Origin: an uncultured Flavobacteriaceae bacterium
Lineage (GTDB): Bacteria; Bacteroidota; Bacteroidia; Flavobacteriales; Flavobacteriaceae
DNA: 64,000 bases
Reading direction: 5' to 3'
Assembly: GCA_947502635.1 (NCBI GenBank)
Contig: CANNAN010000017.1
Span: forward strand, 18,864 to 82,863
In this document: positions 25,057 to 33,529 of the stretch, piece after piece
How the letters are laid out: each line of letters begins with the position of its first letter
How positions within the stretch are numbered: the stretch's first letter is position 1
The notes under the pieces: generated by a model
Seen by the model: the letters and a program-made list of their open reading frames with translations, nothing else
Database searches by the model: none
Told to the model about the DNA's origin: nothing
Made by a program: the position numbers and the translations under genes

Positions 25057-26589
25057 ATGAAAAATCATTTTATTTATGCAGGTTTAGCGTTAACGTTGTT
25101 AGCTTGTAATTCACAAAAAAGTAAAAAAGAAGAAAAAGTTGTTGTTTTTGAAACTATTACAGCTGTTCCAATGCCATCAACATTAGTTTCAGGTCAAAAA
25201 TTCCCTACGGATTCTACAACCATTAATAATTGGGTAAAAAATAGCTTTGTTGTTGATAATCTTGAAACTAATAAGGATATCATTACCCATGGTTGGGACA
25301 TCTGGGATGCACTAACCACTTATACAAAACAAGAAAATAATGGTCAAAAATTAAGAAGGTTTGAAACTTGGTATACACCAGAAGACATCAAAACAGCTTT
25401 GAACTCCCAAACGTCAAACAATGCTTATAAATTAGAAGATTTAGATAGATCTCATACGGGGTATTTAGAGATTCCTCACCAAAACTTACACGGTATTGAA
25501 GTGAAAAGTTCCGATGTTGTAGGTTTTGTAAAATGCGATCCATCTTCTGCAAATCATATTTATAATAATCAATTATATTATTTCGAAGTTTTAAAAAGTA
25601 TGATTAAGCCTGGCGAAATAACAAATATTCCTGCTTTTCCAGCTTCTAGTGTATTGATAAAACCTGTTTTCTATCCTTTGACTAAGGTAGATTCATTGGG
25701 GCCAGATAAATATAGTTTACCTTCATGGCCTGGTTATAATAATCAAGTACCTATGGATTCTGTAATCGCTAATGGATTTGGTTCAAGTTCTTGGAATAAC
25801 AATATTACAATTACAACTACTGGAGTAACCGATGCATCAAAAAAAGTTTTCTCTATTAATGATTTCATTCATTTTAAGTTAAATAAAGAACAAGCAGCTA
25901 ATATTATCAATGTAATTGATAATGGACAAGCTGAAGCAGGAGATTATGCCGTATTGGTAGGTATGCACGTAAATACAAGAGAAAATAGAAGATGGACATG
26001 GCAAACTTTCTGGTGGTCAGAGAACCCTACAGCGCCACAAAGCCCAAGTTCTTCGTTGATTGCAAGTCATCAACCTATAAGCTTAAACAATGCAGCTAAA
26101 CACTATGCAATGGCATTGGCTTATAATATGATTAGTCCTGCACAACCTTACACTGGAGGTTCCAATGCATTAACAAAAAACGAACCTATAAAAGAGTCGA
26201 TTTATGCTTTCAATCCATATTTAGAAGCTGGGTTCAATGCTGCTACATTTGATGATACAGCTTCTCCTTCTAATCCAAATAATTCTGGGGCTAATGATAG
26301 TATTAGAAAATATTACAGCGAAGGCTATCAAAAAGTTGGTGCTGTAAGATTAAGTGAAAAAGTATATACTGGAGGTAAATTAAATAGAGTTGGTATTGAA
26401 ACAAATTGCATGAGTTGTCATGGCCAGGCAAAATTGTATGATGTGCCTGCTATTAAAGACGCTTTCCAATATTATGCAACAGACCAGTATTTTGATTTAA
26501 ATGCGCCATATTTTAAAAATACTTTGGTACTAGATTTTGCATGGAGTATTCAGGGAAATTTAATTTACAGAGATTCAATTTCTAAATAA
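25057..26589 (+). CDS. cytochrome c-like lipoprotein
   Basis: 510 aa. Lipobox LLACNS (Cys about residue 17). Near the C-terminus (about residue 450) is NCMSCHGQAKL, a CxxCH heme-c motif followed by a long tail with no obvious distal Met motif nearby. The main body is aromatic and Pro-rich (THGWDIWDALTTY, ARRFETWYTP-like segment, RRWTWQTFWWSENP). One heme c with a large N-terminal domain suggests a periplasmic or outer-membrane electron carrier or enzyme. No specific family is recognised. The gene stands alone on the plus strand. Confidence 0.65.
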   Translation: MKNHFIYAGLALTLLACNSQKSKKEEKVVVFETITAVPMPSTLVSGQKFPTDSTTINNWVKNSFVVDNLETNKDIITHGWDIWDALTTYTKQENNGQKLRRFETWYTPEDIKTALNSQTSNNAYKLEDLDRSHTGYLEIPHQNLHGIEVKSSDVVGFVKCDPSSANHIYNNQLYYFEVLKSMIKPGEITNIPAFPASSVLIKPVFYPLTKVDSLGPDKYSLPSWPGYNNQVPMDSVIANGFGSSSWNNNITITTTGVTDASKKVFSINDFIHFKLNKEQAANIINVIDNGQAEAGDYAVLVGMHVNTRENRRWTWQTFWWSENPTAPQSPSSSLIASHQPISLNNAAKHYAMALAYNMISPAQPYTGGSNALTKNEPIKESIYAFNPYLEAGFNAATFDDTASPSNPNNSGANDSIRKYYSEGYQKVGAVRLSEKVYTGGKLNRVGIETNCMSCHGQAKLYDVPAIKDAFQYYATDQYFDLNAPYFKNTLVLDFAWSIQGNLIYRDSISK

Positions 26590-26759
26590 AGATGGGCTCC
26601 TGATACAATTTTGTTTTACTAGAATTGTTATAGCTCAATTCTTTGCTAAATATTAAGGGTTCTGTAGTATCTGTTAAAGTTTATAATGATCTGATCATGG
26701 CAAAAAATCAGACTATTTTTTTAGATATTTACATTTTGGTAGTGTTTTTAATCTAAAGA

Positions 26760-27340
26760 ATTCCTAGCAGCTTGCTGCGGGGTTTAGCTGAAAAGTTTGA
26801 AAAACGGAGAGTTTTTCAAAACACTTTGAAAAAGTGTATATTGTATTTATGAGTGATCATATTCACAAGCTGCATAATAAAAGTTTGCTACTATATCATT
26901 TGGTATGTCCCATAAAGTATAGGCGTTCAGTTTTGACAGCACAGGTTAATTCTAGTATAGTTTTGACATGTTCAGAGATAGAAACCCGTTATGACATCTA
27001 TTTTATAGAGATTGGATTAAATGATAATCACATTCATTTTTTAGTTCAGAGTGTTCCAATATATTCTCCAAAACAAATAGTGCAAACTGTCAAGAGTATA
27101 TTAGTAAGGGAAGTTTTCCGCCTTCATCCAGAAGTAAAAGAGCAATTATGGGGAGGTCAATTTTGGTCAGATGGATATTATGTAAATACAGTAGGTCAAT
27201 ATGCAAATGAAGAAGTAATAAGGAACTATTTAAAGAATCAAGGGAAGCAAAAAGAGTATAAACAGATTCATTCGAATCAATTGAGGCTATTTTAATAATT
27301 CAGATACCTCGACAGCTTGCTGCGGGGTTATTTATTTATC
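26760..27340 (+). mobile_element. IS200/IS605-type insertion element
   Basis: A single Y1 transposase gene (26849-27295) is flanked by related subterminal hairpin blocks: AGCAGCTTGCTGCGGGGTTT at the left (about 26766) and ACAGCTTGCTGCGGGGTTAT at the right (about 27312). Further hairpins lie at the left: TTTGAAAAAC-ggaga-GTTTTTCAAA and CACTTT-gaa-AAAGTG. The lack of terminal inverted repeats and the presence of hairpins fit IS200-type single-strand transposition. No TnpB gene is present. The exact ends are not determined. Confidence 0.75.
26849..27295 (+). CDS. tnpA: IS200/IS605-family transposase TnpA
   Basis: 148 aa from the ATG at 26849; a GTG 5 codons upstream is the longer alternative. 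It carries the HUH motif in NDNHIHFLVQSVP (about residue 66) and, near the end, YYVNTVGQYANEEVIRNYL with the catalytic Tyr. LLYHLVCPIKYRRSVL matches the conserved N-terminus of Y1 transposases. It cuts and joins single-stranded DNA at the hairpins that flank the element. Length and motifs are complete, so the element may be active. Confidence 0.9.
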   Translation: MSDHIHKLHNKSLLLYHLVCPIKYRRSVLTAQVNSSIVLTCSEIETRYDIYFIEIGLNDNHIHFLVQSVPIYSPKQIVQTVKSILVREVFRLHPEVKEQLWGGQFWSDGYYVNTVGQYANEEVIRNYLKNQGKQKEYKQIHSNQLRLF

Positions 27341-27356
27341 TTTTTAGACTAAACCG

Positions 27357-27695
27357 ATGAGTATTTTGGAAAACAAAACAAATAAAACGTTTAAAAATAG
27401 ATTTGTAATAACAGGATTGGTTATTACTATGATAATGGGATTGTTTTACTATTATGAACAATCAACGATAGGGTTTCCTGATGGGCACCTAACAGAATAT
27501 GATAGGTTTTATAAGAAAATATTATACCCCATTTTTTTCAGTTTAAATACTTTATTTTTATTAGCATTTATTTTATCGGCTTTTATAAAAAAGAAATCTA
27601 AACAGATATTTATTTTATACATTAGTCTGTTAGTTATATATCTAATAATTAAATATCTTTTTTCCATAAATCTTGAAAATGGTCAAGGCGGTTAG
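27357..27695 (+). CDS. small membrane protein, hypothetical
   Basis: 112 aa. Three hydrophobic helices: VITGLVITMIMGLFYYY (about 18-34), ILYPIFFSLNTLFLLAFILSAF (about 55-76) and IFILYISLLVIYLIIKYLF (about 83-101). No family recognised. It begins just beyond the right end of the IS200-type element. Codon use is similar to the neighbours. The following gap (27696-27908) holds the small palindrome CAAATT-TGC-AATTTG near 27752 and no gene. Confidence 0.5.
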   Translation: MSILENKTNKTFKNRFVITGLVITMIMGLFYYYEQSTIGFPDGHLTEYDRFYKKILYPIFFSLNTLFLLAFILSAFIKKKSKQIFILYISLLVIYLIIKYLFSINLENGQGG

Positions 27696-27908
27696 GAATG
27701 GTAAAATAATGTTTGTTAGTAAGATGTAAAAAAGAAGCATTAAACGCCAAATTTGCAATTTGACGCTTAAAATAAAAGTAGCTGTAAAATTGTAAATTTG
27801 GCTAAATGATAACTCGAAAAGTAAGTGTGTTTTAATCCCTTGATATTCTTACAAAGAATACAGTTATACACATAACATACTCAAATCCCACATCAAAAAA
27901 ATAAAAAA

Positions 27909-28493
27909 ATGAATCCGAATTTGATTAAATACATTAAACGATATGTAAGTATTTCAGAAACGGAAATAGACTTATTTCAATCATATTTAAGCCCAAGAAA
28001 GTTAAATAAAAAAGATTTTTTACTCAAAGAAGGTAGAATTTGCAAATCAAGATATTTTATAACAAAAGGGTGCATTCGTTTATTTTATATTGACAATAAA
28101 GGAAACGAACAAATCATACATTTTGGAATTGATAGTTGGTGGATTACAGACTATGAAAGTCTAATAAACGAAAAACCTTCAAAGTTATATATTCAGGCAA
28201 TTGAAAACACAGAAGTGCTTGAGTTACCAGAAGAAACGTTTGACGAATTGTGCCAAAAAATACCACAAACAGAACGATTATTTAGAAAAATAATGGAAAA
28301 AACATATATAGCCATTCAAAAAAGAATTGAATATATGTATAGCCTTTCGGGGGAAGAACTTTTTGAAACTTTTATTACAGAAAACCCCGAATTTATCCAA
28401 AGAGTCCCTCAATATATGATTGCTTCATATTTAGGAATGTCGCCCGAGTTTGTAAGTCGAATAAAAAGGGAAAAAAATAATTTCATTTCTTAA
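27909..28493 (+). CDS. Crp/Fnr-family transcription regulator
   Basis: 194 aa. N-terminal cyclic-nucleotide-binding-like beta roll (KDFLLKEGRICKSRYFITKGCIRLFYIDNKGNEQIIHFGIDSWWITDYESLI). A dimer helix and a C-terminal winged HTH (RVPQYMIASYLGMSPEFVSRIKRE) follow. The usual Arg/Ser pair for cAMP contact is not seen, and there is no FNR-type Cys cluster, so the effector is unknown. This is the common short Bacteroidota Crp/Fnr type. It sits 57 bases upstream of an azoreductase-like gene on the same strand, with a palindrome between that could be its operator. Confidence 0.88.
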   Translation: MNPNLIKYIKRYVSISETEIDLFQSYLSPRKLNKKDFLLKEGRICKSRYFITKGCIRLFYIDNKGNEQIIHFGIDSWWITDYESLINEKPSKLYIQAIENTEVLELPEETFDELCQKIPQTERLFRKIMEKTYIAIQKRIEYMYSLSGEELFETFITENPEFIQRVPQYMIASYLGMSPEFVSRIKREKNNFIS

Positions 28494-28533
28494 TCTTGGT
28501 CAAGATTTTCTGTTTTTTTATCTCATAATTTTG
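28492..28533 (+). promoter_or_regulatory. palindrome and promoter ahead of the azoreductase-like gene
   Basis: AATCTTG-GT-CAAGATT (28492-28507) is a perfect dyad with 7-base arms. The -7 box TAATTTTG (28526-28533) follows 18 bases later, with the ATG at 28550. The dyad overlaps where a -33 element would lie. The regulator gene ends at 28493. Binding by that regulator is inferred. Confidence 0.4.
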
Positions 28534-28549
28534 CTTAAAATTTAGAATT

Positions 28550-29167
28550 ATGAAAAAAACACTTGTCGTAAGCTACACTCCAAGAGTTGACTCTAATACA
28601 AAAAAGCTTACTGATTTTTTCTTGGAAACGTGCAAGGAAAAAACAAAAATTGATTTTCTCGATTTAACAAAAGATACTCCAGACTTATTATTAGAAGAGA
28701 ATTTGAATTTATTTGTGAAAAGAAACTTTGGAGGCGTTTCATTGTCGCCTGAAGAAAACCAATTGATGAAAAAAAATGATGCCATGATGCAACAGGTTTT
28801 AGATGCAGACTTCATCATATTATCGCACCCTATGTTCAACCTATCTCTGCCAGCTACAGTCAAAGCTTGGATTGATGCCATTATACAAGCAGGAAAGACT
28901 TTTTTGTTGACAGACAAAGGGTATCAAGGCCTCTGTACCGAAAAAAAAGCTTTGGTTTTAATGACTACAGGGAGTGATCATGGCATAGCATTAGAGAAGC
29001 CCACCAATTATGCGACAGATTTATTAAAGTCCTGCTTCGCAATAATGGGGATGCCTTCAACACACATATCGGCATATGGTATGAATGCATATCCTAACCA
29101 AGTTAATGACATCTTAGAAAAGACAAAACAAGAAATAAAAACAGTGTGTAATGAATGGTATAATTAG
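28550..29167 (+). CDS. FMN-dependent NADH-azoreductase-like flavodoxin-fold protein
   Basis: 205 aa. Flavodoxin fold of the AzoR type: KTLVVSYTPRVDSNTKKLTDFFLE (phosphate-binding loop), then ILSHPMFNLSLPATVKAWIDAIIQAGKTF, a strong AzoR/NQO2-like FMN signature, and LMTTGSDHG. Such enzymes reduce quinones or azo compounds with NADH and FMN in the cytoplasm, often in response to electrophile stress. It sits next to a Crp/Fnr gene and a PfpI-like gene on the same strand. Confidence 0.88.
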   Translation: MKKTLVVSYTPRVDSNTKKLTDFFLETCKEKTKIDFLDLTKDTPDLLLEENLNLFVKRNFGGVSLSPEENQLMKKNDAMMQQVLDADFIILSHPMFNLSLPATVKAWIDAIIQAGKTFLLTDKGYQGLCTEKKALVLMTTGSDHGIALEKPTNYATDLLKSCFAIMGMPSTHISAYGMNAYPNQVNDILEKTKQEIKTVCNEWYN

Positions 29168-29177
29168 CAGATTAGAA

Positions 29178-29900
29178 ATGAAAAAAGTTTTAATAGCCAG
29201 TATGGTGGTATTAGCAGCGATGAGTTGCTCGCAACAGAATAAAAAACCTTTAATTGAAACCGAATCCAAACCAACCCATGAAGCCTCTATGAAAAAAGAA
29301 ATAAACACCAATAAACCGACTATAGGAATATTAATATTTGAAGGCGTAATCATTAATGAGGTGGTGGCTCCCTTGGACGTGTTTTCAAATACTAGTGCAG
29401 ATGGCAAACAACTTTTCAATGTAATTACAATTGCTAAGGAAAGCAAGACATACAGCAGTGCACATGGACTAAAGATAAAACCAGATTTCACTATTGATCA
29501 AACACCAGAATTAACGGTTTTGGTAGTGCCAAGTTCTTATAATCCAGTAGATCAAACATCAGACAAACAATTAGTTGATTTTGTAAAAGAACAGAATAAG
29601 ACCACCGATTATATTGCGAGTCACTGTGCTGGAGCTTTTATAATTGGGGAATCAGGAATTGCAGATAATAAAGAAATAGTAACTTATGTAACGGGTGGAG
29701 AATATTTAAAAAAAGATTATCCAAATTTAAAAGTAGCTGACGATAGTAAAGTTTCTGTTATACAAGACGGGAAATTTATTTCTTCTAATGGAAGTTTGGT
29801 TAGTTATATTGCTTCTTTTGATTTATTAGAAAAATTAACAGATAAAGAACACAGAAAATTTGTTGAAACTTCAATATTGTTCGACCGTATAAAGGAGTAA
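29178..29900 (+). CDS. DJ-1/PfpI-family lipoprotein
   Basis: About 240 aa from the ATG at 29178. An ATG 9 codons earlier overlaps the upstream gene and was not used because the signal peptide starts here (MKKVLIASMVVLAAMSCSQQ; Cys about residue 17). The fold has GILIFEGVIINEVVAPLDVF and the nucleophile elbow IASHCAGAFIIGESG, with Cys in the elbow and Glu of the opening strand as in GlxA/PfpI proteins. A lipid-anchored PfpI domain is unusual, since most relatives are cytoplasmic. Ten bases separate it from the azoreductase-like gene, so they are likely co-transcribed. Confidence 0.82.
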   Translation: MKKVLIASMVVLAAMSCSQQNKKPLIETESKPTHEASMKKEINTNKPTIGILIFEGVIINEVVAPLDVFSNTSADGKQLFNVITIAKESKTYSSAHGLKIKPDFTIDQTPELTVLVVPSSYNPVDQTSDKQLVDFVKEQNKTTDYIASHCAGAFIIGESGIADNKEIVTYVTGGEYLKKDYPNLKVADDSKVSVIQDGKFISSNGSLVSYIASFDLLEKLTDKEHRKFVETSILFDRIKE

Positions 29901-29931
29901 AATCTATAACAAAAAAGAGTTAAAACGAAGT

Positions 29932-30441
29932 CTATAATTTCTTAAATTTAGGTTTTTCTACCTCTTTGTCATCATCTTCTTTGTTATCATCACTACTTAT
30001 TCTACCTGGAAATGTTAGAGCAGTGCTTGCAAATGAGCTTCCAAAATTTATATGGGCATGATATACTTGACTCACAGCATCTTTTACTTGATGTTCAGAT
30101 AATTCTTTTAATGGATGAATAAACACAGACCACAAGATACCATCTGAAACGGCATATTTAACATCTAAAGCAGTATGAAAATTAGCAACCAAAGCTGCTT
30201 TAATGAGTTCATCATTTAAGCTGTTTGAGTCTGCAATCGGAGATATAATTCGCATTCTATTATGATTTGTATCTGTAATAGATACGAGCGGAATTTCTTT
30301 GATGAAAAATTGCCAGGCTCCAGGGTTTCCCTGAATGGAATCACTAACAGATGAATAAATATCCTGAAGTTTTTCATTAGTCATGTTTTGGGATAAAACA
30401 CAAAGCGGAAAAATCGATAAAAGAAAAAACCATTTTTTCAT
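29932..30441 (-). CDS. secreted hypothetical protein
   Basis: 169 aa. Signal peptide MKKWFFLLSIFPLCVLSQ. The mature protein is a compact alpha/beta domain (GAWQFFIKEIPLVSITDTNHNRMRIISPIADSNSLNDELIKAALVANFHTALDVKYAVSDGILWSVFIHPLKEL), then a Lys/Asp/Glu-rich C-terminal tail (DNKEDDDKEVEKPKFKKL). It resembles short T3SS-like chaperone or adaptor domains only in shape. Function unknown. It is alone on the minus strand. Confidence 0.6.
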   Translation of the reverse strand: MKKWFFLLSIFPLCVLSQNMTNEKLQDIYSSVSDSIQGNPGAWQFFIKEIPLVSITDTNHNRMRIISPIADSNSLNDELIKAALVANFHTALDVKYAVSDGILWSVFIHPLKELSEHQVKDAVSQVYHAHINFGSSFASTALTFPGRISSDDNKEDDDKEVEKPKFKKL

Positions 30442-30505
30442 AGAAGTTTATAATTTGTTAATAAGTCGAAAGTATAATTAAAAACTTAACCAATGTCTAC
30501 TTTTA

Positions 30506-31663
30506 TTATTTAAAAGGGTGGCGTTCTTTCCAATCTTGTTTGGGGTTCATTAAACTAAATACTTGCCGTAAGATACCATTAATAAAGCTATTTGTATGTT
30601 TTATGTATACTGCCATAGCCTCTGGTTTAGCACCTACAGAACTTTTAATTTCCATAGCTGTTCTTGCGTAAACAATAGACAAAAACCTATTATCAATGCT
30701 ATATTTAACCATTTTATATAGCATGTTTAAATATAATTGATTTGAATATTGATGTTCGGTATCATAACCTAAAAAATAGGTCTCTAAGTTTTTGTTGTTT
30801 ACTATTAAAGTAAAAAACCCAATGAGTTTGTTGTTTAAATAATAACCAAAAACTCTAAAGTTATCTTTTAAGTAAAACTTCAAACTATAAAAATGATTTT
30901 CTGGTAACAAGAAGGTATTAAACTTAGCATTATTAGAAACATTCAAATAAAGACTATGTAATTTCTTAGTATTATTTTTAATTGTTTCTATATCTAATTC
31001 ATTACACTCAATAATATCTAGCTTCTTTTTTGCCCGCTTATAACGTGTTCGGTATTTCTTATTCATGCTAGTAATATAATCATCTACAACCTGCCATTCT
31101 GGTCGTACTTTCATAACCATGTTTGGTTGTACAGAAACTTTGTGTAATTTATGCGAACTAAAAAAAGATGTTTCGTAATGAATAGTATCATCAAGAAAAT
31201 AATCTTTGAACATAATAGCTCGAATTTTCTTATTTTTCTTTTCTTTTATGTCCTTTTTAATACCCTCCAAGGCATCAAAAACACATTCTAAATATGCAGA
31301 TTGAGAGATATCCTCCTTATTAAAATACGCGCCATGTTGCCCCGTATGCGTCAAGTTCCCGACAACGAGAATGTTTCCTTTTAATATTTTTGAAACAATG
31401 TTTTGAAAAAAATCTTTTAAGCATGAGACTTGCGTTTTTCTAAACATATCTTTTAAGTACAATTGTACACGTTGAATGATAGCAACACCAACTAAAAGAT
31501 CATCATTAAAAACCCCAACATAAAAAAGTTGAATATTATCTGGAGAAGATTCCTCTAAAGCTTTTAAGTAGTTTACTTGTAAAAAGATATCGTGTTTTAC
31601 TAAAGTGTCCCAACCTTTAGGGAGGTTGTTAGCACAATAATAAATATGAGATGTTTTATTCAA
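30506..31663 (-). CDS. GNAT/FemAB-like acyltransferase protein
   Basis: 385 aa, no signal peptide. The N-terminal half begins YYCANNLPKGWDTLVKHDIFLQVNYLKALEESSPDN, as in PF04339-type peptidogalycan or FemAB-like proteins. The C-terminal half has FRVFGYYLNNKLIGFFTLIVNNKNLETYFLGYDTEHQYSNQLYLNMLYKMVKYSIDNRFLSIVYARTAMEIKSSVGAKP, a GNAT-type core with the acyl-CoA site. The acceptor is unknown. It is followed by a gene coding on the same strand. Confidence 0.7.
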   Translation of the reverse strand: MNKTSHIYYCANNLPKGWDTLVKHDIFLQVNYLKALEESSPDNIQLFYVGVFNDDLLVGVAIIQRVQLYLKDMFRKTQVSCLKDFFQNIVSKILKGNILVVGNLTHTGQHGAYFNKEDISQSAYLECVFDALEGIKKDIKEKKNKKIRAIMFKDYFLDDTIHYETSFFSSHKLHKVSVQPNMVMKVRPEWQVVDDYITSMNKKYRTRYKRAKKKLDIIECNELDIETIKNNTKKLHSLYLNVSNNAKFNTFLLPENHFYSLKFYLKDNFRVFGYYLNNKLIGFFTLIVNNKNLETYFLGYDTEHQYSNQLYLNMLYKMVKYSIDNRFLSIVYARTAMEIKSSVGAKPEAMAVYIKHTNSFINGILRQVFSLMNPKQDWKERHPFK

Positions 31664-31734
31664 TAGAAAAATAAAAAGACCGAAAATATAGTTTTCAGTC
31701 TTTAAATATGTTAAAACTTTACAAAATGATTATT

Positions 31735-32220
31735 TTATTTCCAACCACAAATAATGGCTCCCATAACACCCATAGTCACAATCCAATAACCACTATTAAT
31801 AAAAATATATTTGGCTCCTTTACGTTCAAATAAAGCATTAGTCCCTAAAATTGGTAGCGCAATAAAAACACCAGCTATAACCCCATGAAGTGCACCATGC
31901 TTAAACGTTCTAAAAGCTTCTCCGTAATCATTCATAAATGCTGTGTAAGAAGGCAAAGCGGTTGATGGGTCTCCCCCAACCATACTGTTAGCAGCTGCTT
32001 GATGAATCGTTATAGGTAGCAAAGCAAAGGCTAATAGGAATGCAAAAATAAAAGCCAGAATGAAAATCTTGGCCATATTACCTCCTTTTACTTGCTCGTC
32101 GGTCATACCTGCTGCTTGCATCCAAGCGTTTCCAAATACTTTTGGGTTGTACCAAATAAATCCGACTACTAATGCCGAAATTGCAGCAACAATAATTGCT
32201 GGGAAGTTTACTAAATCCAT
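31735..32220 (-). CDS. DUF1761 membrane protein
   Basis: 161 aa with four membrane helices: AIIVAAISALVVGFIWYNP (about 8-26), IFILAFIFAFLLAFALLPI (about 52-70), GALHGVIAGVFIALPILGTNALF (about 109-131) and YIFINSGYWIVTMGVMGAIICGW (about 138-160). Conserved features of DUF1761 are GFIWYNPKVFG near the start and HGALHGV in the middle. Function unknown; it stands alone. Confidence 0.88.
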   Translation of the reverse strand: MDLVNFPAIIVAAISALVVGFIWYNPKVFGNAWMQAAGMTDEQVKGGNMAKIFILAFIFAFLLAFALLPITIHQAAANSMVGGDPSTALPSYTAFMNDYGEAFRTFKHGALHGVIAGVFIALPILGTNALFERKGAKYIFINSGYWIVTMGVMGAIICGWK

Positions 32221-32251
32221 AATATTTTAGTTAAAGTTAGAATATAAATAT

Positions 32252-32289
32252 ACAAAAAAAAGAAAAAGACAGCTTGTAAATTGCTGTCT
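32252..32289 (-). terminator. rho-independent terminator for the DUF3999 gene
   Basis: On the minus strand AGACAGC-aatttacaa-GCTGTCT is followed by a run of T (TTTTTCTTTTTTTTG). It lies just after the stop at 32306. Confidence 0.75.
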
Positions 32290-32305
32290 GTAAGAACGTA
32301 AGTGT

Positions 32306-33529
32306 TTATTCTTTTTTTAAGTCTCTAATCAAATTTGATATAAAAAATAAAATGACTAATCCTGTAATAATAATACAGCTCCACATAAACCATGGTTTTT
32401 GCCATAACGATTCCTTTTCAGCAACATCTTGTGGTATTTCTCGTTTTACGATATTTTCTATTTCAACACTTGGTAGTTCTTTAGAAATGTTATTTTTAAA
32501 AAAAGAAAGATCATACTCAGGAGCTTTGGCTTTTTCACTTCCTGTTTTAATACTATAATTTTCATTTTCTTTAAGTGTAGTTATAACGTACAATGGCTTT
32601 TGAAAAAAAAGAATATCACTAAATGTTAAATTATTACTGTCTTTGTTTTCAATTTCAATATAAATACTGTCTTCAAAAATTTCAGGAATATTAAAAATTG
32701 TTTCGTTTTCTGAGTTTAATTGAAAGCGAGCTAATAGTTTATTGTAGACCTCTGTTTTATGTTTTATGACTCTTGAAGATTTTGTATATATGATAACATT
32801 TCGGTTAAAAAATTCTGGTGCAATTACTTTAAATTGAACTTGATTTATAACTTCTTTATTCTTGAAAGCAATGTGGACTTGTGTTTTTTTCTCTTCGATT
32901 AATTCTGAAATCGTTTTAGTTTGAGGTGTTACTATTTGTAATTCTCTATGGATTGCATCTTTAGAAATACTTCCAATTTTTAAAACATTTACAGGCAAAC
33001 TATTTTTATCATTAAACACTATTTTTAAATAACGATAGGCACAACGCGGAAACGTAATTGCCTTGTCTATACTTGTACCTTCCGTACCTTGTAAATTAGA
33101 TAGAGTCTCATTATTTAGTACGCCAAACCACTCCTCACGATTATTACTCCCCGAAAGGTTAAATGTTTTAGACCCTGAATAATTAGCGATAGATAAAACG
33201 AATTCTCTAATCGTTTTAAACGGATTTCTAAAAACAATAGCAGAACTCGTATCTTTAAGTACCGTTTTTGAAACAATCTCAAAAGCAACATATTCATTGG
33301 TTCTTAATAACGTTCCTTTCTCACGAATAAAATAAGGGACTTCTTTTCCCTTACTATCTAATATTCTAAAATCGCCCAGATCTCTATTGGAAAAAGAACG
33401 AATTTCGTTTGGTAAACGAATTTCATGTAAACCATCTTCATTAGCCTTAGCTAATTTCCCTGTTGTATTATATTGCGCAATCGCAAGATTAACAAACAAA
33501 AGGGGGAGTAAAAACCTAATCTGTTTCAT
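32306..33529 (-). CDS. DUF3999-like protein with C-terminal membrane helix
   Basis: About 407 aa from the ATG at 33529; 8 codons upstream another ATG lies within the preceding gene. Signal peptide MKQIRFLLPLLFVNLAIAQY. The body has repeated galactose-binding-like beta domains (SNREEWFGVLNNETLS, IVFNDKNSLPVNVLKIGSI). The end is a single membrane helix WFMWSCIIITGLVILFFISNLI and a cytoplasmic LKKE tail. This layout fits DUF3999, found beside DUF2339. It overlaps the DUF2339 gene by 14 bases, so they are co-translated. Confidence 0.75.
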   Translation of the reverse strand: MKQIRFLLPLLFVNLAIAQYNTTGKLAKANEDGLHEIRLPNEIRSFSNRDLGDFRILDSKGKEVPYFIREKGTLLRTNEYVAFEIVSKTVLKDTSSAIVFRNPFKTIREFVLSIANYSGSKTFNLSGSNNREEWFGVLNNETLSNLQGTEGTSIDKAITFPRCAYRYLKIVFNDKNSLPVNVLKIGSISKDAIHRELQIVTPQTKTISELIEEKKTQVHIAFKNKEVINQVQFKVIAPEFFNRNVIIYTKSSRVIKHKTEVYNKLLARFQLNSENETIFNIPEIFEDSIYIEIENKDSNNLTFSDILFFQKPLYVITTLKENENYSIKTGSEKAKAPEYDLSFFKNNISKELPSVEIENIVKREIPQDVAEKESLWQKPWFMWSCIIITGLVILFFISNLIRDLKKE

